Shown: in pieces, positions 19,755 through 29,235 of the stretch
Layout of the letters: each line of letters opens with the position of its first letter
Position numbering within the stretch: the stretch's first letter is position 1
Source: Prevotella sp.
GTDB lineage: Bacteria; Bacteroidota; Bacteroidia; Bacteroidales; Bacteroidaceae
Reading direction: 5' to 3'
Length of the DNA: 64,000 nucleotides
NCBI GenBank assembly: GCA_017554105.1
Contig: JAFZIY010000027.1
Location: 55,525 to 119,524 of the forward strand
Program-made: the position numbers and the translations under genes
Notes under the pieces: generated by a model
What the model saw: the letters and a program-made list of their open reading frames with translations, nothing else
Databases searched by the model: none
Told to the model about the DNA's origin: nothing

Positions 19755-20023
19755 TGTGGTTTGGTCAGCGCAAGCCTCGTCGCTTCGAGCATCGCATGAT
19801 ATATGCAGACGACAGGAAGAAATTCCTGAATGACTTGGAGCAAAAGGCAAAGGAAGAGCTTGGGATGGGTGAGAAAAGTAATACCACTCCCGATTTCCAT
19901 GCGGCATTTACCAGTGAGACGTCACATCTAAGACGCAAGGAGGCTGGACAAGGTTATGGTTTCCTGTTCATGGGAATAGTGTTGATGGCTCTAATTGCTG
20001 CGATAATCTATATATTCCTTTAA
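19751..20023 (+). CDS. Small single-pass membrane protein
   Basis: This 90-residue protein has a basic N-terminus (FGQRKPRRFEHRMIYADD), a charged helical middle (KKFLNDLEQKAKEELG) and a C-terminal transmembrane helix (FLFMGIVLMALIAAIIYIF). It overlaps the OstA-like gene by 4 bp and precedes mutL. The layout resembles a short conserved Bacteroidota protein found in such operons, but I know no established function. Confidence 0.75.
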   Translation: MMWFGQRKPRRFEHRMIYADDRKKFLNDLEQKAKEELGMGEKSNTTPDFHAAFTSETSHLRRKEAGQGYGFLFMGIVLMALIAAIIYIFL

Positions 20024-20070
20024 CCTCCTAACTCCTAATTTCTAACTCCTAATTTCTAACTTCTAACTCA
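20024..20070. repeat. CTAACTCCTAATTT spacer repeat before mutL
   Basis: The entire spacer before the mutL ATG is made of imperfect copies of CTAACTCCTAATTT. The same sequence in the opposite orientation relative to the gene lies before the CobW-type gene (33930-33970), so it is a dispersed spacer repeat rather than a ribosome binding site. Confidence 0.65.
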
Positions 20071-20071
20071 A

Positions 20072-21886
20072 ATGAGTGATATTATACAACTTCTTCCAGA
20101 TAGTGTGGCAAACCAGATTGCTGCGGGTGAGGTGATACAACGCCCCGCCTCGGTGATTAAGGAATTGGTGGAGAATGCCATTGACGCTGGAGCGACGGTG
20201 ATAAATGTCGCTGTCGTTGATGCCGGACGCACTTCGATACAGGTTATAGACAACGGACGTGGCATGTCAGAGACTGACGCACGCCTCGCCTTTGAGCGTC
20301 ATGCCACGTCAAAGATACGTACGGCAGACGATTTGTTTGCCCTTCACACCATGGGTTTCCGTGGTGAGGCATTGGCTTCCATCGCTGCTGTGGCACAGGT
20401 GGAGCTGAAAACGAGGATGGAAGGTGATGACATAGGCACACACATTTCGATAAGTGGTTCGCGAGTGGTGGGTCAGGAACCTGTTTCTTGTCCTGTAGGA
20501 AGCAACTTCTCTGTGCAGAATCTGTTCTTTAATGTGCCTGTGAGAAGAAAGTTCCTAAAGTCGAACACGACGGAACTGAACAATATCCTCTCTGCTTTCG
20601 AGCGTATAGTGCTCGTTTATCCTGAGGTCAGTTTCACCTTTCATAACAATGGTGTAGAGGTGTTTAACCTCAAGGCAAGCAGCACTCATCAGCGTATCGT
20701 GGATGTCTTTGGTAAGAAAATAAACCAGGAACTCCTGCCGATAAGCGTTGATACCACGGTGTGTCGCATCTCGGGATTCGTAGGGAAACCAGAGTCGGCA
20801 CGTAAGAAAGGCGCCCATCAGTATTTCTTTGTCAACGGCAGGTATATGAAGCACGGGTTCTTCCACAAGGGAGTGATGCAGGCGTACGAGCGAATTATTG
20901 CCACGGGCGACCAAATACCATATTTCATATATTTCAATGTCGAGCCAGAGAATATCGATGTGAATATCCATCCCACGAAGACTGAGATAAAGTTTGACAA
21001 TGAGGTGGCTATATGGCAGATACTTTCTGCTGCGGTAAAGGATGCGTTAGGTAGGTTCAGTGATGTCACTGCAATCAATTTCGATATGGAAGGCAGACCT
21101 GACATTCCTGTGTTTACACAGACGGATGACGGACTTTCTGCTCCAAAGGTTGACTATAACCCACAGTATAATCCCTTTAAGGAGAGTAACCAACAGGTAT
21201 ATCGTCGTGATGATGTTCCTCAGGACTGGGAAAAACTGTATGCGGGTTTGAAACCCGATGACGCTGGTCAGAAGGGAATGTTTGATGTAGAACCGTCATC
21301 TACAAGTGGAATTATCGATGAAAAAGCACCCACTCACTATCAGTATAAGGGACAATACATCATGACAGCCGTGAAATCCGGGCTGATGATTATTGACCAG
21401 TATCGCGCGCACGTGCGCATATTATATGATAGGTATATGCAACAGATGAAGAGCAGCGGACACTCCTCGCAGAAGATGCTCTTCCCTGAGGTGGTTCAGT
21501 TCCCGCCTTCAGACATCGTAATGCTTCAGAAAGTGATGCCCGAGATGGAGCATCTTGGATTTGAACTGTCCGACCTTGGTGGAGGGAGCTATGCAGTCAA
21601 TGGCATTCCTTCTGGCATCGAGGGCGTGAGAGTGGATGCCTTGATAAAGGACATGGTCAGTTCGGCAATGGAAAGTGGTGCACTTGACACCGACGGGATA
21701 AACCATTCCCTTGCCCTTAGTCTTGCCCGTAGTGCGGCAATACCACAGGGGCAGGTACTGAGCAATGATGAAATGGAGTCTATTGTTAACGAGCTTTTTG
21801 CCACCTCCAATGTTAATTACACTCCAGATGGTAAAACCATACTTTTCATTCTGAAACAACAAGAAATAGAGCAAAAGCTTGGATAA
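20072..21886 (+). CDS. mutL: DNA mismatch repair protein MutL
   Basis: This 604-residue protein couples mismatch recognition by MutS to strand removal. The GHKL ATPase is clear: [42 protein letters not shown] and [15 protein letters not shown]. The transducer domain follows with [17 protein letters not shown]. The C-terminal dimerisation domain is present, but the endonuclease motifs are eroded: the usual DQHAxxE..E reads [12 protein letters not shown], and the usual C-P-H-G-R-P region reads YTPDGKT. Nicking activity is therefore doubtful. It ends the operon that starts at guaB. Confidence 0.95.
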   Translation: MSDIIQLLPDSVANQIAAGEVIQRPASVIKELVENAIDAGATVINVAVVDAGRTSIQVIDNGRGMSETDARLAFERHATSKIRTADDLFALHTMGFRGEALASIAAVAQVELKTRMEGDDIGTHISISGSRVVGQEPVSCPVGSNFSVQNLFFNVPVRRKFLKSNTTELNNILSAFERIVLVYPEVSFTFHNNGVEVFNLKASSTHQRIVDVFGKKINQELLPISVDTTVCRISGFVGKPESARKKGAHQYFFVNGRYMKHGFFHKGVMQAYERIIATGDQIPYFIYFNVEPENIDVNIHPTKTEIKFDNEVAIWQILSAAVKDALGRFSDVTAINFDMEGRPDIPVFTQTDDGLSAPKVDYNPQYNPFKESNQQVYRRDDVPQDWEKLYAGLKPDDAGQKGMFDVEPSSTSGIIDEKAPTHYQYKGQYIMTAVKSGLMIIDQYRAHVRILYDRYMQQMKSSGHSSQKMLFPEVVQFPPSDIVMLQKVMPEMEHLGFELSDLGGGSYAVNGIPSGIEGVRVDALIKDMVSSAMESGALDTDGINHSLALSLARSAAIPQGQVLSNDEMESIVNELFATSNVNYTPDGKTILFILKQQEIEQKLG

Positions 21887-21963
21887 ATACTGAAAAAACA
21901 CTCAAAAATCAACAAAACTTTATATTTTTTTAGTTAAAAAGTGAAATTTCTACAAAAAAAGTA

Positions 21964-21992
21964 TTGCGGTTTAAAAAATATTACTAACTTTG
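21964..21992 (+). promoter_or_regulatory. Promoter of the OmpA-family gene
   Basis: TTG (21964-21966), 18 nt, TAACTTTG (21985-21992). The leader is about 65 nt and AT-rich, typical of highly expressed outer-membrane protein genes. Confidence 0.75.
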
Positions 21993-22064
21993 TACCCAAA
22001 ATTGGAAGAGAGGAATCCTTACGAGGACTTAATGTATTTTCAATAAATAATTATTTTTTAAGTT

Positions 22065-23255
22065 ATGAAAAAGTTTTTAATTGCACTGGCATTCGCCACA
22101 GTTTCTGTAGCAGGTTTTGCACAGGACACAGACGCTAACCTTAAGTATAGCGTTGCAACTAATCCATTCTGGAGCAACTGGTTCGTTCAGCTTGGCGGAC
22201 AGTATGCAGTATTCTACTCAGGACAGGAGCATGGTAGCAACCTTTGCCCAGCTCTTTTCAAGAACTTCCGTGGTAACTTCGAGGCTTCTGCAGCTATCGG
22301 TAAGTGGTTCACACCAGGTCTCGGACTCCGTGTTAAGGCTAATGGTATCTGGGGTCGCGCCGTAGGTTTCCCATATCAGTACTATGGACAGCGTGCTGTT
22401 GCTTATCCTGATGATGAGGCTCAGAGCCGTGGTTTCAAGTTCTGGACTGGCCAGGGTCAGGTTCTGTTCAACCTGAGCAACATGTTGCTAGGCTACAATC
22501 CTAACCGTGTTTGGAATTTCATTCCATTCGCAGGTGGTGGTATCGCTCGCAACTGCACCGCTAACCGTTACGCAATGGGTCTCGGTGTTGGTATCTTGAA
22601 CGAGTTCAACATCTCTAAGCGTGTTGCTCTTAACCTCGAGCTTGGTTGGAACCGTTGGGAGTCTGACTTCGACGGTGTTTACCGTACACTCGATGAGGGT
22701 AACCGTGGTTGGGATTCACACGATAACGTAATCTACGCTGAGGTTGGTTTGACAATCAACGTTGGTAGAGTAGGTTGGGATCCAGTACCCGATGTTGACG
22801 CAATCCGTCGTGGCTATGAGGCTCGCATCGCTGACCTGAACAACATCATCCGCGATCGTGACGCTGAAATCGACAGCCTGAAGAAGATTAAGCCAGAGAC
22901 AATCCGCATCAAGGATCCAGCAACAAGCCGTTTCGTTGCTACTCCTATCTCAGTATTCTTCAACCTCGACAAGACCGAGATTGCTGAGCTGAAGGACCTC
23001 GTAAACGTTCGCGCACTTGCTGACTACGCTAAGGAGACCAACAGCAACCTCCTCGTTACAGGTTATGCTGACAGCGCAACAGGTACTCCAAAGCACAACC
23101 AGTGGCTGTCTGAGAAGCGTGCTGACCGTGTAGCTGGTGAGCTCGTTAAGATGGGTATCGCTGAGAGCAAGATCCGCAAGGAAGCTAAGGGTGGTGTGAA
23201 GATTCTGTCACCTATCAGCTACGACCGTCGTGCAACTGTACAGGTTGTTGAGTAA
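22065..23255 (+). CDS. OmpA family outer-membrane protein
   Basis: This 396-residue protein has a signal peptide (MKKFLIALAFATVSVAGFAQ), an N-terminal beta-barrel region of about 230 residues with alternating aromatic strands, a short charged helical linker (RGYEARIADLNNIIRDRDAE) and a C-terminal OmpA/peptidoglycan-binding domain (about 300-395: FFNLDKTEI, LVTGYADSATGT, NQWLSEKRADRVAGELV). It anchors the outer membrane to the cell wall. Synonymous-site usage is strongly biased (GGT, CGT, AAC, GTT), consistent with very high expression. It stands alone, with its own promoter and terminator. Confidence 0.94.
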   Translation: MKKFLIALAFATVSVAGFAQDTDANLKYSVATNPFWSNWFVQLGGQYAVFYSGQEHGSNLCPALFKNFRGNFEASAAIGKWFTPGLGLRVKANGIWGRAVGFPYQYYGQRAVAYPDDEAQSRGFKFWTGQGQVLFNLSNMLLGYNPNRVWNFIPFAGGGIARNCTANRYAMGLGVGILNEFNISKRVALNLELGWNRWESDFDGVYRTLDEGNRGWDSHDNVIYAEVGLTINVGRVGWDPVPDVDAIRRGYEARIADLNNIIRDRDAEIDSLKKIKPETIRIKDPATSRFVATPISVFFNLDKTEIAELKDLVNVRALADYAKETNSNLLVTGYADSATGTPKHNQWLSEKRADRVAGELVKMGIAESKIRKEAKGGVKILSPISYDRRATVQVVE

Positions 23256-23289
23256 TACAACAGAAAGTTAGTTTTTATAACAATAAATG

Positions 23290-23324
23290 GAGTGCTTCCT
23301 CATTATGAGGAGGCACTCTTTTTT
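23290..23324 (+). terminator. Terminator after the OmpA-family gene
   Basis: A 12-bp stem with one G-T pair (23290-23301 with 23307-23318) is followed by six T residues, 35 bp after the stop. Confidence 0.88.
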
Positions 23325-23432
23325 GTTCATTGTGAACTGATTACATCTTCCTTTCACTACAACGATTGTTTTTCCTGTGGTTTTATTGTTGCGATAAGAC
23401 AAATGTCTTTGATAAAATAATAGACTAAAAGT

Positions 23433-23463
23433 TTTGTTATTAGGAAAAAAGATGGTACCTTTG
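23433..23463 (+). promoter_or_regulatory. Promoter of first tRNA-Val gene
   Basis: TTTG (23433-23436), 19 nt, TACCTTTG (23456-23463), 20 bp before the mature tRNA. Confidence 0.75.
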
Positions 23464-23483
23464 CACCGCTTTTACAATTAATA

Positions 23484-23558
23484 GGGCGTTTAGCTCAGCT
23501 GGTTTAGAGCATCTGCCTTACAAGCAGAGGGTCGGCGGTTCGAATCCGTCAACGCCCA
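23484..23558 (+). tRNA. tRNA-Val (anticodon TAC)
   Basis: The full cloverleaf can be drawn: acceptor GGGCGTT/AACGCCC, D arm GCTC/GAGC, anticodon stem TCTGC/GCAGA with loop CTTACAA (anticodon TAC), and T arm with loop TTCGAAT. CCA is not encoded. It has its own promoter and terminator. Confidence 0.96.
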
Positions 23559-23568
23559 CATAGAATTG

Positions 23569-23605
23569 GATTTCGTTTCCGAAAAGGACACGAAATCTTT
23601 TTTTT
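23569..23605 (+). terminator. Terminator of first tRNA-Val gene
   Basis: GATTTCGT (23569-23576) pairs with ACGAAATC (23590-23597), followed by eight T residues. Confidence 0.85.
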
Positions 23606-23759
23606 GTGGAGTCAATTTATTCCGCGAATCATTGCTAATGGGACGCATATTATAAACAATAATTTTAAATTTATTAATGGGAATTTACGTTCTTCTTGTA
23701 TGTTTATTTGCGTTCTTCCTACTTATTCAATGATTATTTCGTAAAAAATCGGGTAAAAG

Positions 23760-23791
23760 TTTGGTGGTTTCAAGAAAACGTTGTACCTTTG
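23760..23791 (+). promoter_or_regulatory. Promoter of second tRNA-Val gene
   Basis: TTTG (23760-23763), 20 nt, TACCTTTG (23784-23791). The next 15 nt (GCATCGCTTTTATAA) nearly match the same region of the first copy (GCACCGCTTTTACAA). Confidence 0.75.
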
Positions 23792-23810
23792 CATCGCTTT
23801 TATAAAGCCC

Positions 23811-23885
23811 GGGCGTTTAGCTCAGCTGGTTTAGAGCATCTGCCTTACAAGCAGAGGGTCGGCGGTTCGAATCCGTCAACGCCCA
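23811..23885 (+). tRNA. tRNA-Val (anticodon TAC), second copy
   Basis: The 75-nt mature sequence is identical by inspection to the first copy. Here the next three bases are CCA, so the 3' end is encoded. The promoter region resembles that of the first copy but the terminator differs, indicating an older duplication kept identical in the mature part. Confidence 0.96.
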
Positions 23886-23893
23886 CCAGCAAG

Positions 23894-23927
23894 GTCCCGC
23901 TTCTCCATGAGAGATGCGGGACTTTTT
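23894..23927 (+). terminator. Terminator of second tRNA-Val gene
   Basis: GTCCCGC (23894-23900) pairs with GCGGGAC (23916-23922), with an inner TCTC/GAGA stem, then five T residues. Confidence 0.85.
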
Positions 23928-24063
23928 CCAATATCGGTATGTGTTCTGAGGATAATAAAATGACTGAAGAAACCTTATCTATTTAGAATTAGTAGAGTAA
24001 TATATAATAATTGCACAGTAATTTTTGCTTTTTCGAGAGATATAATTGACTATTAGAAGTAAT

Positions 24064-25410
24064 ATGGACCTTAACTTATTGACGGCAATTTCGCCCATCG
24101 ACGGCAGGTATAGATCAAAGACAGACCAACTGGGAAACTACTTCTCCGAGTATGCTCTTATTCGTTATCGTGTACGTGTGGAGATAGAATATTTCATTAC
24201 GTTATGTGAATTACCACTTCCTCAACTTGAGGATTTCGATAATAACCTTTTCGATTCTCTACGTGACATTTATCGCAAGTTCAGCGAGGCAGATGCTCAG
24301 CGCGTAAAGGACATTGAGAAGGTTACGAACCATGACGTTAAGGCTGTGGAGTATTTTATCAAGGAGCAGTTTGACAAGATTGGCAACCTCGAGAAGTATA
24401 AGGAGTTCATCCATTTCGGACTCACTTCACAGGATATCAATAATACCTCTGTACCTCTTTCCATCAAGGAAGCACTCGACGATGTGTTCGTTCCACAGGT
24501 TGAGGAACTGATAGCACTGCTCGAGGATTATGCAAAGGAATGGTCGGAGGTGCCTATGCTCGCAAAGACTCATGGTCAGCCTGCAAGTCCAACACGCCTG
24601 GGCAAGGAGATACGTGTGTTCTCCTATCGTTTACAGAAGCAGCTCAAGTCGTTGCAGAGCACCGAAATCACAGCAAAGTTCGGTGGTGCCACGGGTAATT
24701 TCAATGCTCATCATGTGGCATACCCAAAGTATGACTGGTGCGAGTTCGGCAATAAGTTTGTCAGCGAGAAACTTGGTCTTGTACGCGAGCAGTATACCAC
24801 CCAGATAAGCAATTACGACCAGATGGGAGCTGTTTTTGATGCTGTTCGTCGCATCAACACTATCATCATCGACCTCGACCGCGACTTCTGGATGTATATC
24901 TCAATGGATTATTTCAAGCAGAAAATCAAGGCTGGCGAGGTTGGTTCGAGCGCCATGCCGCATAAGGTGAACCCCATTGACTATGAGAATAGTGAGGGTA
25001 ACCTCGGCATATCGAATGCGATACTTCAGTTCTTGGCACAGAAATTGCCAGTAAGCAGACTGCAACGTGATCTCACTGACTCAACGGTGCTGCGCAACGT
25101 AGGCGTTCCTCTCGGTCATAGCGTCATCGCAATTCAAAGTACTTTGAAAGGTCTGCGTAAACTCATTCTCAATGAGGAGAAGATAAAGGAAGACCTCGAT
25201 AATACTTGGGCTGTGGTGGCCGAGGCGATACAGACAATCCTCCGCCGTGAGGCTTATCCTCATCCATACGAGGCATTGAAGGCTCTCACACGCACTAATG
25301 AGAAGATGACTCCCGAGACAATACACAATTTCATAGACCAGTTGAATGTCAGCGAGGAGGTAAAGGCAGAGTTGCGTGCAATCACTCCACTTAATTATAC
25401 TGGAATGTGA
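24064..25410 (+). CDS. purB: Adenylosuccinate lyase
   Basis: This 448-residue enzyme of the fumarase/aspartase superfamily acts twice in purine synthesis, releasing fumarate from SAICAR and from adenylosuccinate. Visible motifs are LLTAISPIDGRYRSKT, TNHDVKAVEYFIKEQ, HFGLTSQDINNTS, KTHGQPASPTRLGKE and the mobile signature loop GSSAMPHKVNPIDYENSEGN, which holds the catalytic serine. The length matches the E. coli-type enzyme (456 aa). ATG 24064 is chosen because it aligns with the family start; an in-frame TTG at 24046 is less likely. Confidence 0.96.
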   Translation: MDLNLLTAISPIDGRYRSKTDQLGNYFSEYALIRYRVRVEIEYFITLCELPLPQLEDFDNNLFDSLRDIYRKFSEADAQRVKDIEKVTNHDVKAVEYFIKEQFDKIGNLEKYKEFIHFGLTSQDINNTSVPLSIKEALDDVFVPQVEELIALLEDYAKEWSEVPMLAKTHGQPASPTRLGKEIRVFSYRLQKQLKSLQSTEITAKFGGATGNFNAHHVAYPKYDWCEFGNKFVSEKLGLVREQYTTQISNYDQMGAVFDAVRRINTIIIDLDRDFWMYISMDYFKQKIKAGEVGSSAMPHKVNPIDYENSEGNLGISNAILQFLAQKLPVSRLQRDLTDSTVLRNVGVPLGHSVIAIQSTLKGLRKLILNEEKIKEDLDNTWAVVAEAIQTILRREAYPHPYEALKALTRTNEKMTPETIHNFIDQLNVSEEVKAELRAITPLNYTGM

Positions 25411-25498
25411 TGACTTTAAGGTCATTAAGGACATTAAGAATAGTTATTTGAATATAGATTTTCACAAAACGCCGTGAGGCATTAAACACATTAAGATT

Positions 25499-26947
25499 AT
25501 GGCAGAAGATTTAGAAAACAAAACAGAGGGAATGTCACCTGAACAGAACGAGAGCCGTGAGGGCTACCGTCCAGTTGGTGGATATTCAAGAGATTATCGT
25601 AGCACAGGTCGTACTCCAAGGCCTCGTATTCACACATCACACCCCGTGGAAGCACATAGTGAGGAATCTGATGAAGGCGGATTCCGTCCCGATGGCTTTG
25701 GGGCTGGATTGCAGGGTGATGGTTCTCAGCGCCCATATCGTCCACGTACACAACAGGGTGGCTATCAGCCACGTGGCGGCTATCAGCAGCGCGGTGGTTA
25801 TCAGCCACGTCAGCAAGGTGGTTATCAACCACGTCAACAGGGTGGTTACCAGCCTCGTCAGGAGGGTGGATATCAACCACGTCAACAAGGCGGATATCAG
25901 CCACGTCAGCAAGGCGGATATCAGCCACGTCAGCAAGGTGGTTACCAGCCACGTCAACAGGGTGGTTATCAGCCACGTCAGCAGGGTGGTTACCAGCAGC
26001 GCGGCGGCTATCAGCCACGTCAGCAAGGTGGTTATCAGCCACGTCAACAGGGTGGTTATCAACCACGTGGTGGCTATCAGCAGCGCGGTGGTTATCAGCC
26101 ACGTCAGCAAGGTGGATTCGGCCAGGGAGGATATGGTTATCGCCCACGTACTCAGGGATATGATCCGAACTCGAAATACAATCTTAAGAAGCGCATAGAA
26201 TATAAGGAAGAGCACATTGATCCCAATGAGCCCATCCGTCTGAACAAGTTCCTTTCAAATGCCGGAGTGTGCAGCCGTCGCGAGGCTGACCAGCATATTC
26301 TTGCCGGAGAGGTTACTGTTAACGGACAGGTAGTCAAGGAGTTGGGCTCAAAGGTGTTGCGTTCCGACGTTGTGGTATTCAACGAGAAGGAAGTATCTCC
26401 AGAGAAGAAGGTTTACGTTCTGCTCAATAAGCCAAAGGATTACGTGACCACTTCTGATGATCCACAGCAGCGCAAGACCGTTATGGACCTCGTTGAGAAC
26501 GTATGTCCGGAGCGTATCTATCCTGTGGGACGCCTCGACCGTAACACTACTGGTGTGCTTCTGCTCACCAATGACGGTGACCTCGCTTCAAAACTTACTC
26601 ATCCTAAGTTCCTGAAGAAGAAGGTATATCACGTGTTCCTTGACAAACCAGTTGCTCAGGAGGATATCGACCAGATTAAGGAAGGTATCGAACTAGAGGA
26701 TGGTGAGGTACATGCAGACGAGATAGAGTATGCAAATGACGGTGCCGACAAGAAGCAAGTAGGCATCGAGATACACAGTGGCAAGAACCGCATCGTGCGC
26801 CGTATCTTCGAGAAACTCGGCTATCGCGTGATGAAACTTGACCGTGTTCTCTTCGCAGGACTCACCAAGAAGAATCTCCGTCGTGGTGACTGGCGCTTTC
26901 TCACAGAGCAGGAGGTGGAGATGCTGCGCATGGGCGCCTTTGAGTAA
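25499..26947 (+). CDS. RsuA/RluB-type pseudouridine synthase with Gly-Gln-Tyr-Arg repeat N-terminus
   Basis: This 482-residue protein has two very different halves. Residues 1-225 are disordered and contain 16 consecutive repeats, 11 of the form GGYQPRQ(Q/E) and 5 of the form GGYQ(P/Q)R. Residues from about 242 form an S4 RNA-binding domain ([19 protein letters not shown]), followed by the RsuA/RluB/RluE catalytic domain with [20 protein letters not shown] (catalytic Asp) and [16 protein letters not shown]. It should isomerise a uridine in 16S or 23S rRNA; which one cannot be told. The repeats resemble RGG/YQ RNA-binding segments and may raise RNA affinity or promote condensation, which is inference. 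Confidence 0.92.
   Translation: MAEDLENKTEGMSPEQNESREGYRPVGGYSRDYRSTGRTPRPRIHTSHPVEAHSEESDEGGFRPDGFGAGLQGDGSQRPYRPRTQQGGYQPRGGYQQRGGYQPRQQGGYQPRQQGGYQPRQEGGYQPRQQGGYQPRQQGGYQPRQQGGYQPRQQGGYQPRQQGGYQQRGGYQPRQQGGYQPRQQGGYQPRGGYQQRGGYQPRQQGGFGQGGYGYRPRTQGYDPNSKYNLKKRIEYKEEHIDPNEPIRLNKFLSNAGVCSRREADQHILAGEVTVNGQVVKELGSKVLRSDVVVFNEKEVSPEKKVYVLLNKPKDYVTTSDDPQQRKTVMDLVENVCPERIYPVGRLDRNTTGVLLLTNDGDLASKLTHPKFLKKKVYHVFLDKPVAQEDIDQIKEGIELEDGEVHADEIEYANDGADKKQVGIEIHSGKNRIVRRIFEKLGYRVMKLDRVLFAGLTKKNLRRGDWRFLTEQEVEMLRMGAFE
25757..26110 (+). repeat. In-frame 24/18-bp coding tandem repeat (16 units)
   Basis: The 354-bp region encodes eleven 8-residue units and five 6-residue units in the order 6,6,8x8,6,8,8,6,6,8. 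Units differ mostly at third positions (CAACAG, CAGCAA, CAACAA). Every unit is a multiple of 3, so length changes keep the frame. Confidence 0.9.
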
Positions 26948-26973
26948 ATAGTACTATTCGTTTTTGAATTAAT

Positions 26974-27003
26974 CTTGTCCTCCTGTTTTTACTGGAGGAC
27001 AAG
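26974..27003 (+). promoter_or_regulatory. Hairpin just upstream of asnS
   Basis: CTTGTCCTCC (26974-26983) pairs perfectly with GGAGGACAAG (26994-27003) around a 10-nt loop. There is no T-tract after it, and it ends 17 bp before the asnS ATG. It may be an inefficient terminator for the preceding gene or a translational control element. Confidence 0.5.
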
Positions 27004-27020
27004 AACATAATAACATACAA

Positions 27021-28415
27021 ATGAAAAGGACAAAAATAGTAGACGTCCTGAAAGATACCGAATACGGTAAGGACGTTTGTGTGAAAGGATGGGTTAGAAC
27101 TCACCGTTCGAGCAAGGCGGTTGACTTCATTGCACTCAATGATGGCTCAACCATCAAGAACGTGCAGGTGGTTGTTGATGCTGGTGTCGTTTCTGAGGAA
27201 ACACTTAAGCAGATAACCACTGGTTCATGTATCAGCGTTAACGGTAAGCTCGTGGAAAGTCCCGCAAAGGGTCAGGCATCGGAAATCCACTGCGAGAGCA
27301 TCGAGATTTATGGTCTCTGTGGCAGTGACTACCCAATGCAGAAGAAAGGACAGACCTTCGAGTATATGCGCCAGTATGCTCATCTTCGCCTGCGTACGAA
27401 CACTTTCGGGGCAGTGATGCGCATCCGTCATAACATGGCAATCGCAATACATAGGTATTTCCATGAGCACGGATTCTTCTATTTCCACTCACCGCTGATT
27501 ACCGCAAGCGACTGCGAGGGTGCAGGACAGATGTTCCAGGTTACAACGAAAAACCTCTATGACCTGAAGAAGGACGACGAGGGTAAGATTATCTATGACG
27601 ATGATTTCTTCGGAAAGCAGACCTCACTGACCGTTAGCGGACAGCTTGAAGGCGAGCTTGGTGCAACGGCACTTGGCGCAATCTACACCTTCGGTCCTAC
27701 CTTCCGTGCTGAGAACAGCAATACTCCACGTCACCTGGCAGAGTTCTGGATGATTGAGCCTGAGGTGGCTTTCATCGACCTCAACGACCTTATGGACCTT
27801 GAGGAAGACTTCATCAAGTATTGTGTTCAGTGGGCCCTGGACAACTGTAAGGACGACTTGCAGTTCCTGAATCAGTTTGTTGACAAGACTCTTATCGAGC
27901 GTCTTGAGGGCGTTTTGAAGGAAACCTTCGTGCGTTTGCCATATACCAAGGGTATCGAGATACTGCAAGAGGCCATCAAGAACGGCAAAAAGTTCGAGTT
28001 CCCATGTCAGTGGGGTGACGATCTTGCCAGTGAGCATGAGCGCTATCTCGTTGAGGAATACTTCAAGAAGCCTGTCATTATGACTGATTATCCAAAGGAG
28101 ATAAAGGCGTTCTATATGAAGATCAACGAGGACGGAAAGACCGTTCAGGGTACCGATGTGCTGTTCCCGCAGATTGGAGAGATTATCGGTGGCTCAGTGC
28201 GTGAGGAGAACTACGACAAGCTGATGGCTGAAATAGAGCGTCGTAACGTGCCTATGAAGGATATGTGGTGGTATCTTGACACCCGCAAATACGGAAGTTG
28301 TCCTCATGGTGGTTTCGGTCTTGGTTTCGAGCGTCTCATTCTTTTTGTAACTGGAATGCAGAACATTCGCGACGTCATACCGTTCCCAAGAACACCGAAG
28401 TCGGCAGAGTTCTAA
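27021..28415 (+). CDS. asnS: Asparaginyl-tRNA synthetase
   Basis: This 464-residue class IIb synthetase charges tRNA-Asn. The N-terminal OB-fold ([25 protein letters not shown]) is followed by class II motif 2 ([21 protein letters not shown]) and motif 3 ([27 protein letters not shown]). [14 protein letters not shown] and the C-terminal [11 protein letters not shown] are typical of AsnS rather than AspS. Its stop faces lolD on the other strand across a gap of about 100 bp. Confidence 0.97.
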   Translation: MKRTKIVDVLKDTEYGKDVCVKGWVRTHRSSKAVDFIALNDGSTIKNVQVVVDAGVVSEETLKQITTGSCISVNGKLVESPAKGQASEIHCESIEIYGLCGSDYPMQKKGQTFEYMRQYAHLRLRTNTFGAVMRIRHNMAIAIHRYFHEHGFFYFHSPLITASDCEGAGQMFQVTTKNLYDLKKDDEGKIIYDDDFFGKQTSLTVSGQLEGELGATALGAIYTFGPTFRAENSNTPRHLAEFWMIEPEVAFIDLNDLMDLEEDFIKYCVQWALDNCKDDLQFLNQFVDKTLIERLEGVLKETFVRLPYTKGIEILQEAIKNGKKFEFPCQWGDDLASEHERYLVEEYFKKPVIMTDYPKEIKAFYMKINEDGKTVQGTDVLFPQIGEIIGGSVREENYDKLMAEIERRNVPMKDMWWYLDTRKYGSCPHGGFGLGFERLILFVTGMQNIRDVIPFPRTPKSAEF

Positions 28416-28430
28416 TAGACTATATTACTG

Positions 28431-28503
28431 CGAATTTCACGAATTATACGAATTCTTTTGCTGTTTTATATGCATTCCAAATTCGTATAATTCGTGAAAT
28501 TCG
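28431..28503. repeat. 24-bp perfect inverted repeat between asnS and lolD
   Basis: Arms at 28431-28454 and 28480-28503 are perfect complements built from CGAATTTCACGAATT- and ATACGAATT-like units, with a 25-nt AT-rich loop. It lies between convergent stops and may terminate both, but the low GC and long loop differ from normal terminators here. Confidence 0.7.
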
Positions 28504-28516
28504 TAGTTTATTATAT

Positions 28517-29230
28517 TTAAAGAGCAGTATCTTCTATCTGTTCCTCGTTCTCGGTTATTTCCTTAACTTTCTGTTCTTCGGTTTCCAGCAGTCCGTCACG
28601 CATCTTTATCGTGCGGTCGGTGATGGAGGCGAGTGACTCGTCATGGGTTACGATGACGAATGTCTGTCCGAACTTGTCGCGCAGGTCGAAGAATAGTTGG
28701 TGCAGTTCAGCCTTGTTCTTCGAGTCGAGACTGCCTGATGGCTCGTCGGCAAGGATTACGGCAGGGTTGTTAATCAGTGCCCTTGCCACGGCCACACGCT
28801 GCTTCTCACCGCCAGAGAGTTCGGCAGGTTTATGTCCTGCGCGGTCAGCAAGTCCCATGAAATCAAGCAGTTCCTTGGCGCGTTTCTTTGCCTCGCTTTT
28901 TCCAATACCACCGATATATGCTGGAATCATAATGTTCTCAATTGCAGTAAACTCGGGAAGTAACTGGTGGAACTGAAACACAAATCCTATATGTTTGTTG
29001 CGGAAGTCGGCCAATTTGGCAGAGGAGAGTGATGACACGTCAACCCCGTCAACCATCACAGTGCCGCTGTCGGGCTTGTCGAGCGTGCCGATTATCTGTA
29101 GAAGGGTGGTCTTGCCGGCACCGCTTGGTCCGACGATGCTCACTATCTCTCCTTTGTCAATGTTCAGGTCAATGCCTTTCAGCACCTGCAATGAGCCGAA
29201 GCTCTTTTTTATCTCTCTGATTTCTATCAT
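28517..29230 (-). CDS. lolD: ABC transporter ATP-binding protein, LolD type
   Basis: This 237-residue ATPase has Walker [11 protein letters not shown]-loop [17 protein letters not shown], signature [15 protein letters not shown], Walker [10 protein letters not shown] and the H-loop VTHD. The [12 protein letters not shown]-type sequence is typical of LolD and MacB-like ATPases, which drive lipoprotein release from the inner membrane or efflux. No permease is adjacent. The start at 29230 is preferred to 29272 because it gives [12 protein letters not shown], the normal N-terminus; the upstream antiporter stop is 5 bp away. Confidence 0.88.
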   Translation of the reverse strand: MIEIREIKKSFGSLQVLKGIDLNIDKGEIVSIVGPSGAGKTTLLQIIGTLDKPDSGTVMVDGVDVSSLSSAKLADFRNKHIGFVFQFHQLLPEFTAIENIMIPAYIGGIGKSEAKKRAKELLDFMGLADRAGHKPAELSGGEKQRVAVARALINNPAVILADEPSGSLDSKNKAELHQLFFDLRDKFGQTFVIVTHDESLASITDRTIKMRDGLLETEEQKVKEITENEEQIEDTAL

Positions 29231-29235
29231 TGTTA

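Noticed and set aside
25757-26110. Possible CRISPR array
   Set aside because: Units are directly adjacent without unique spacers and lie inside a coding frame.
25637-26215. Long minus-strand reading frame with TTLLTWLI-type repeats, and two further repeat-rich frames over the same DNA
   Set aside because: They are antisense or out-of-frame readings of the GGYQPRQQ coding repeat. The plus-strand frame continues into a clear pseudouridine synthase.
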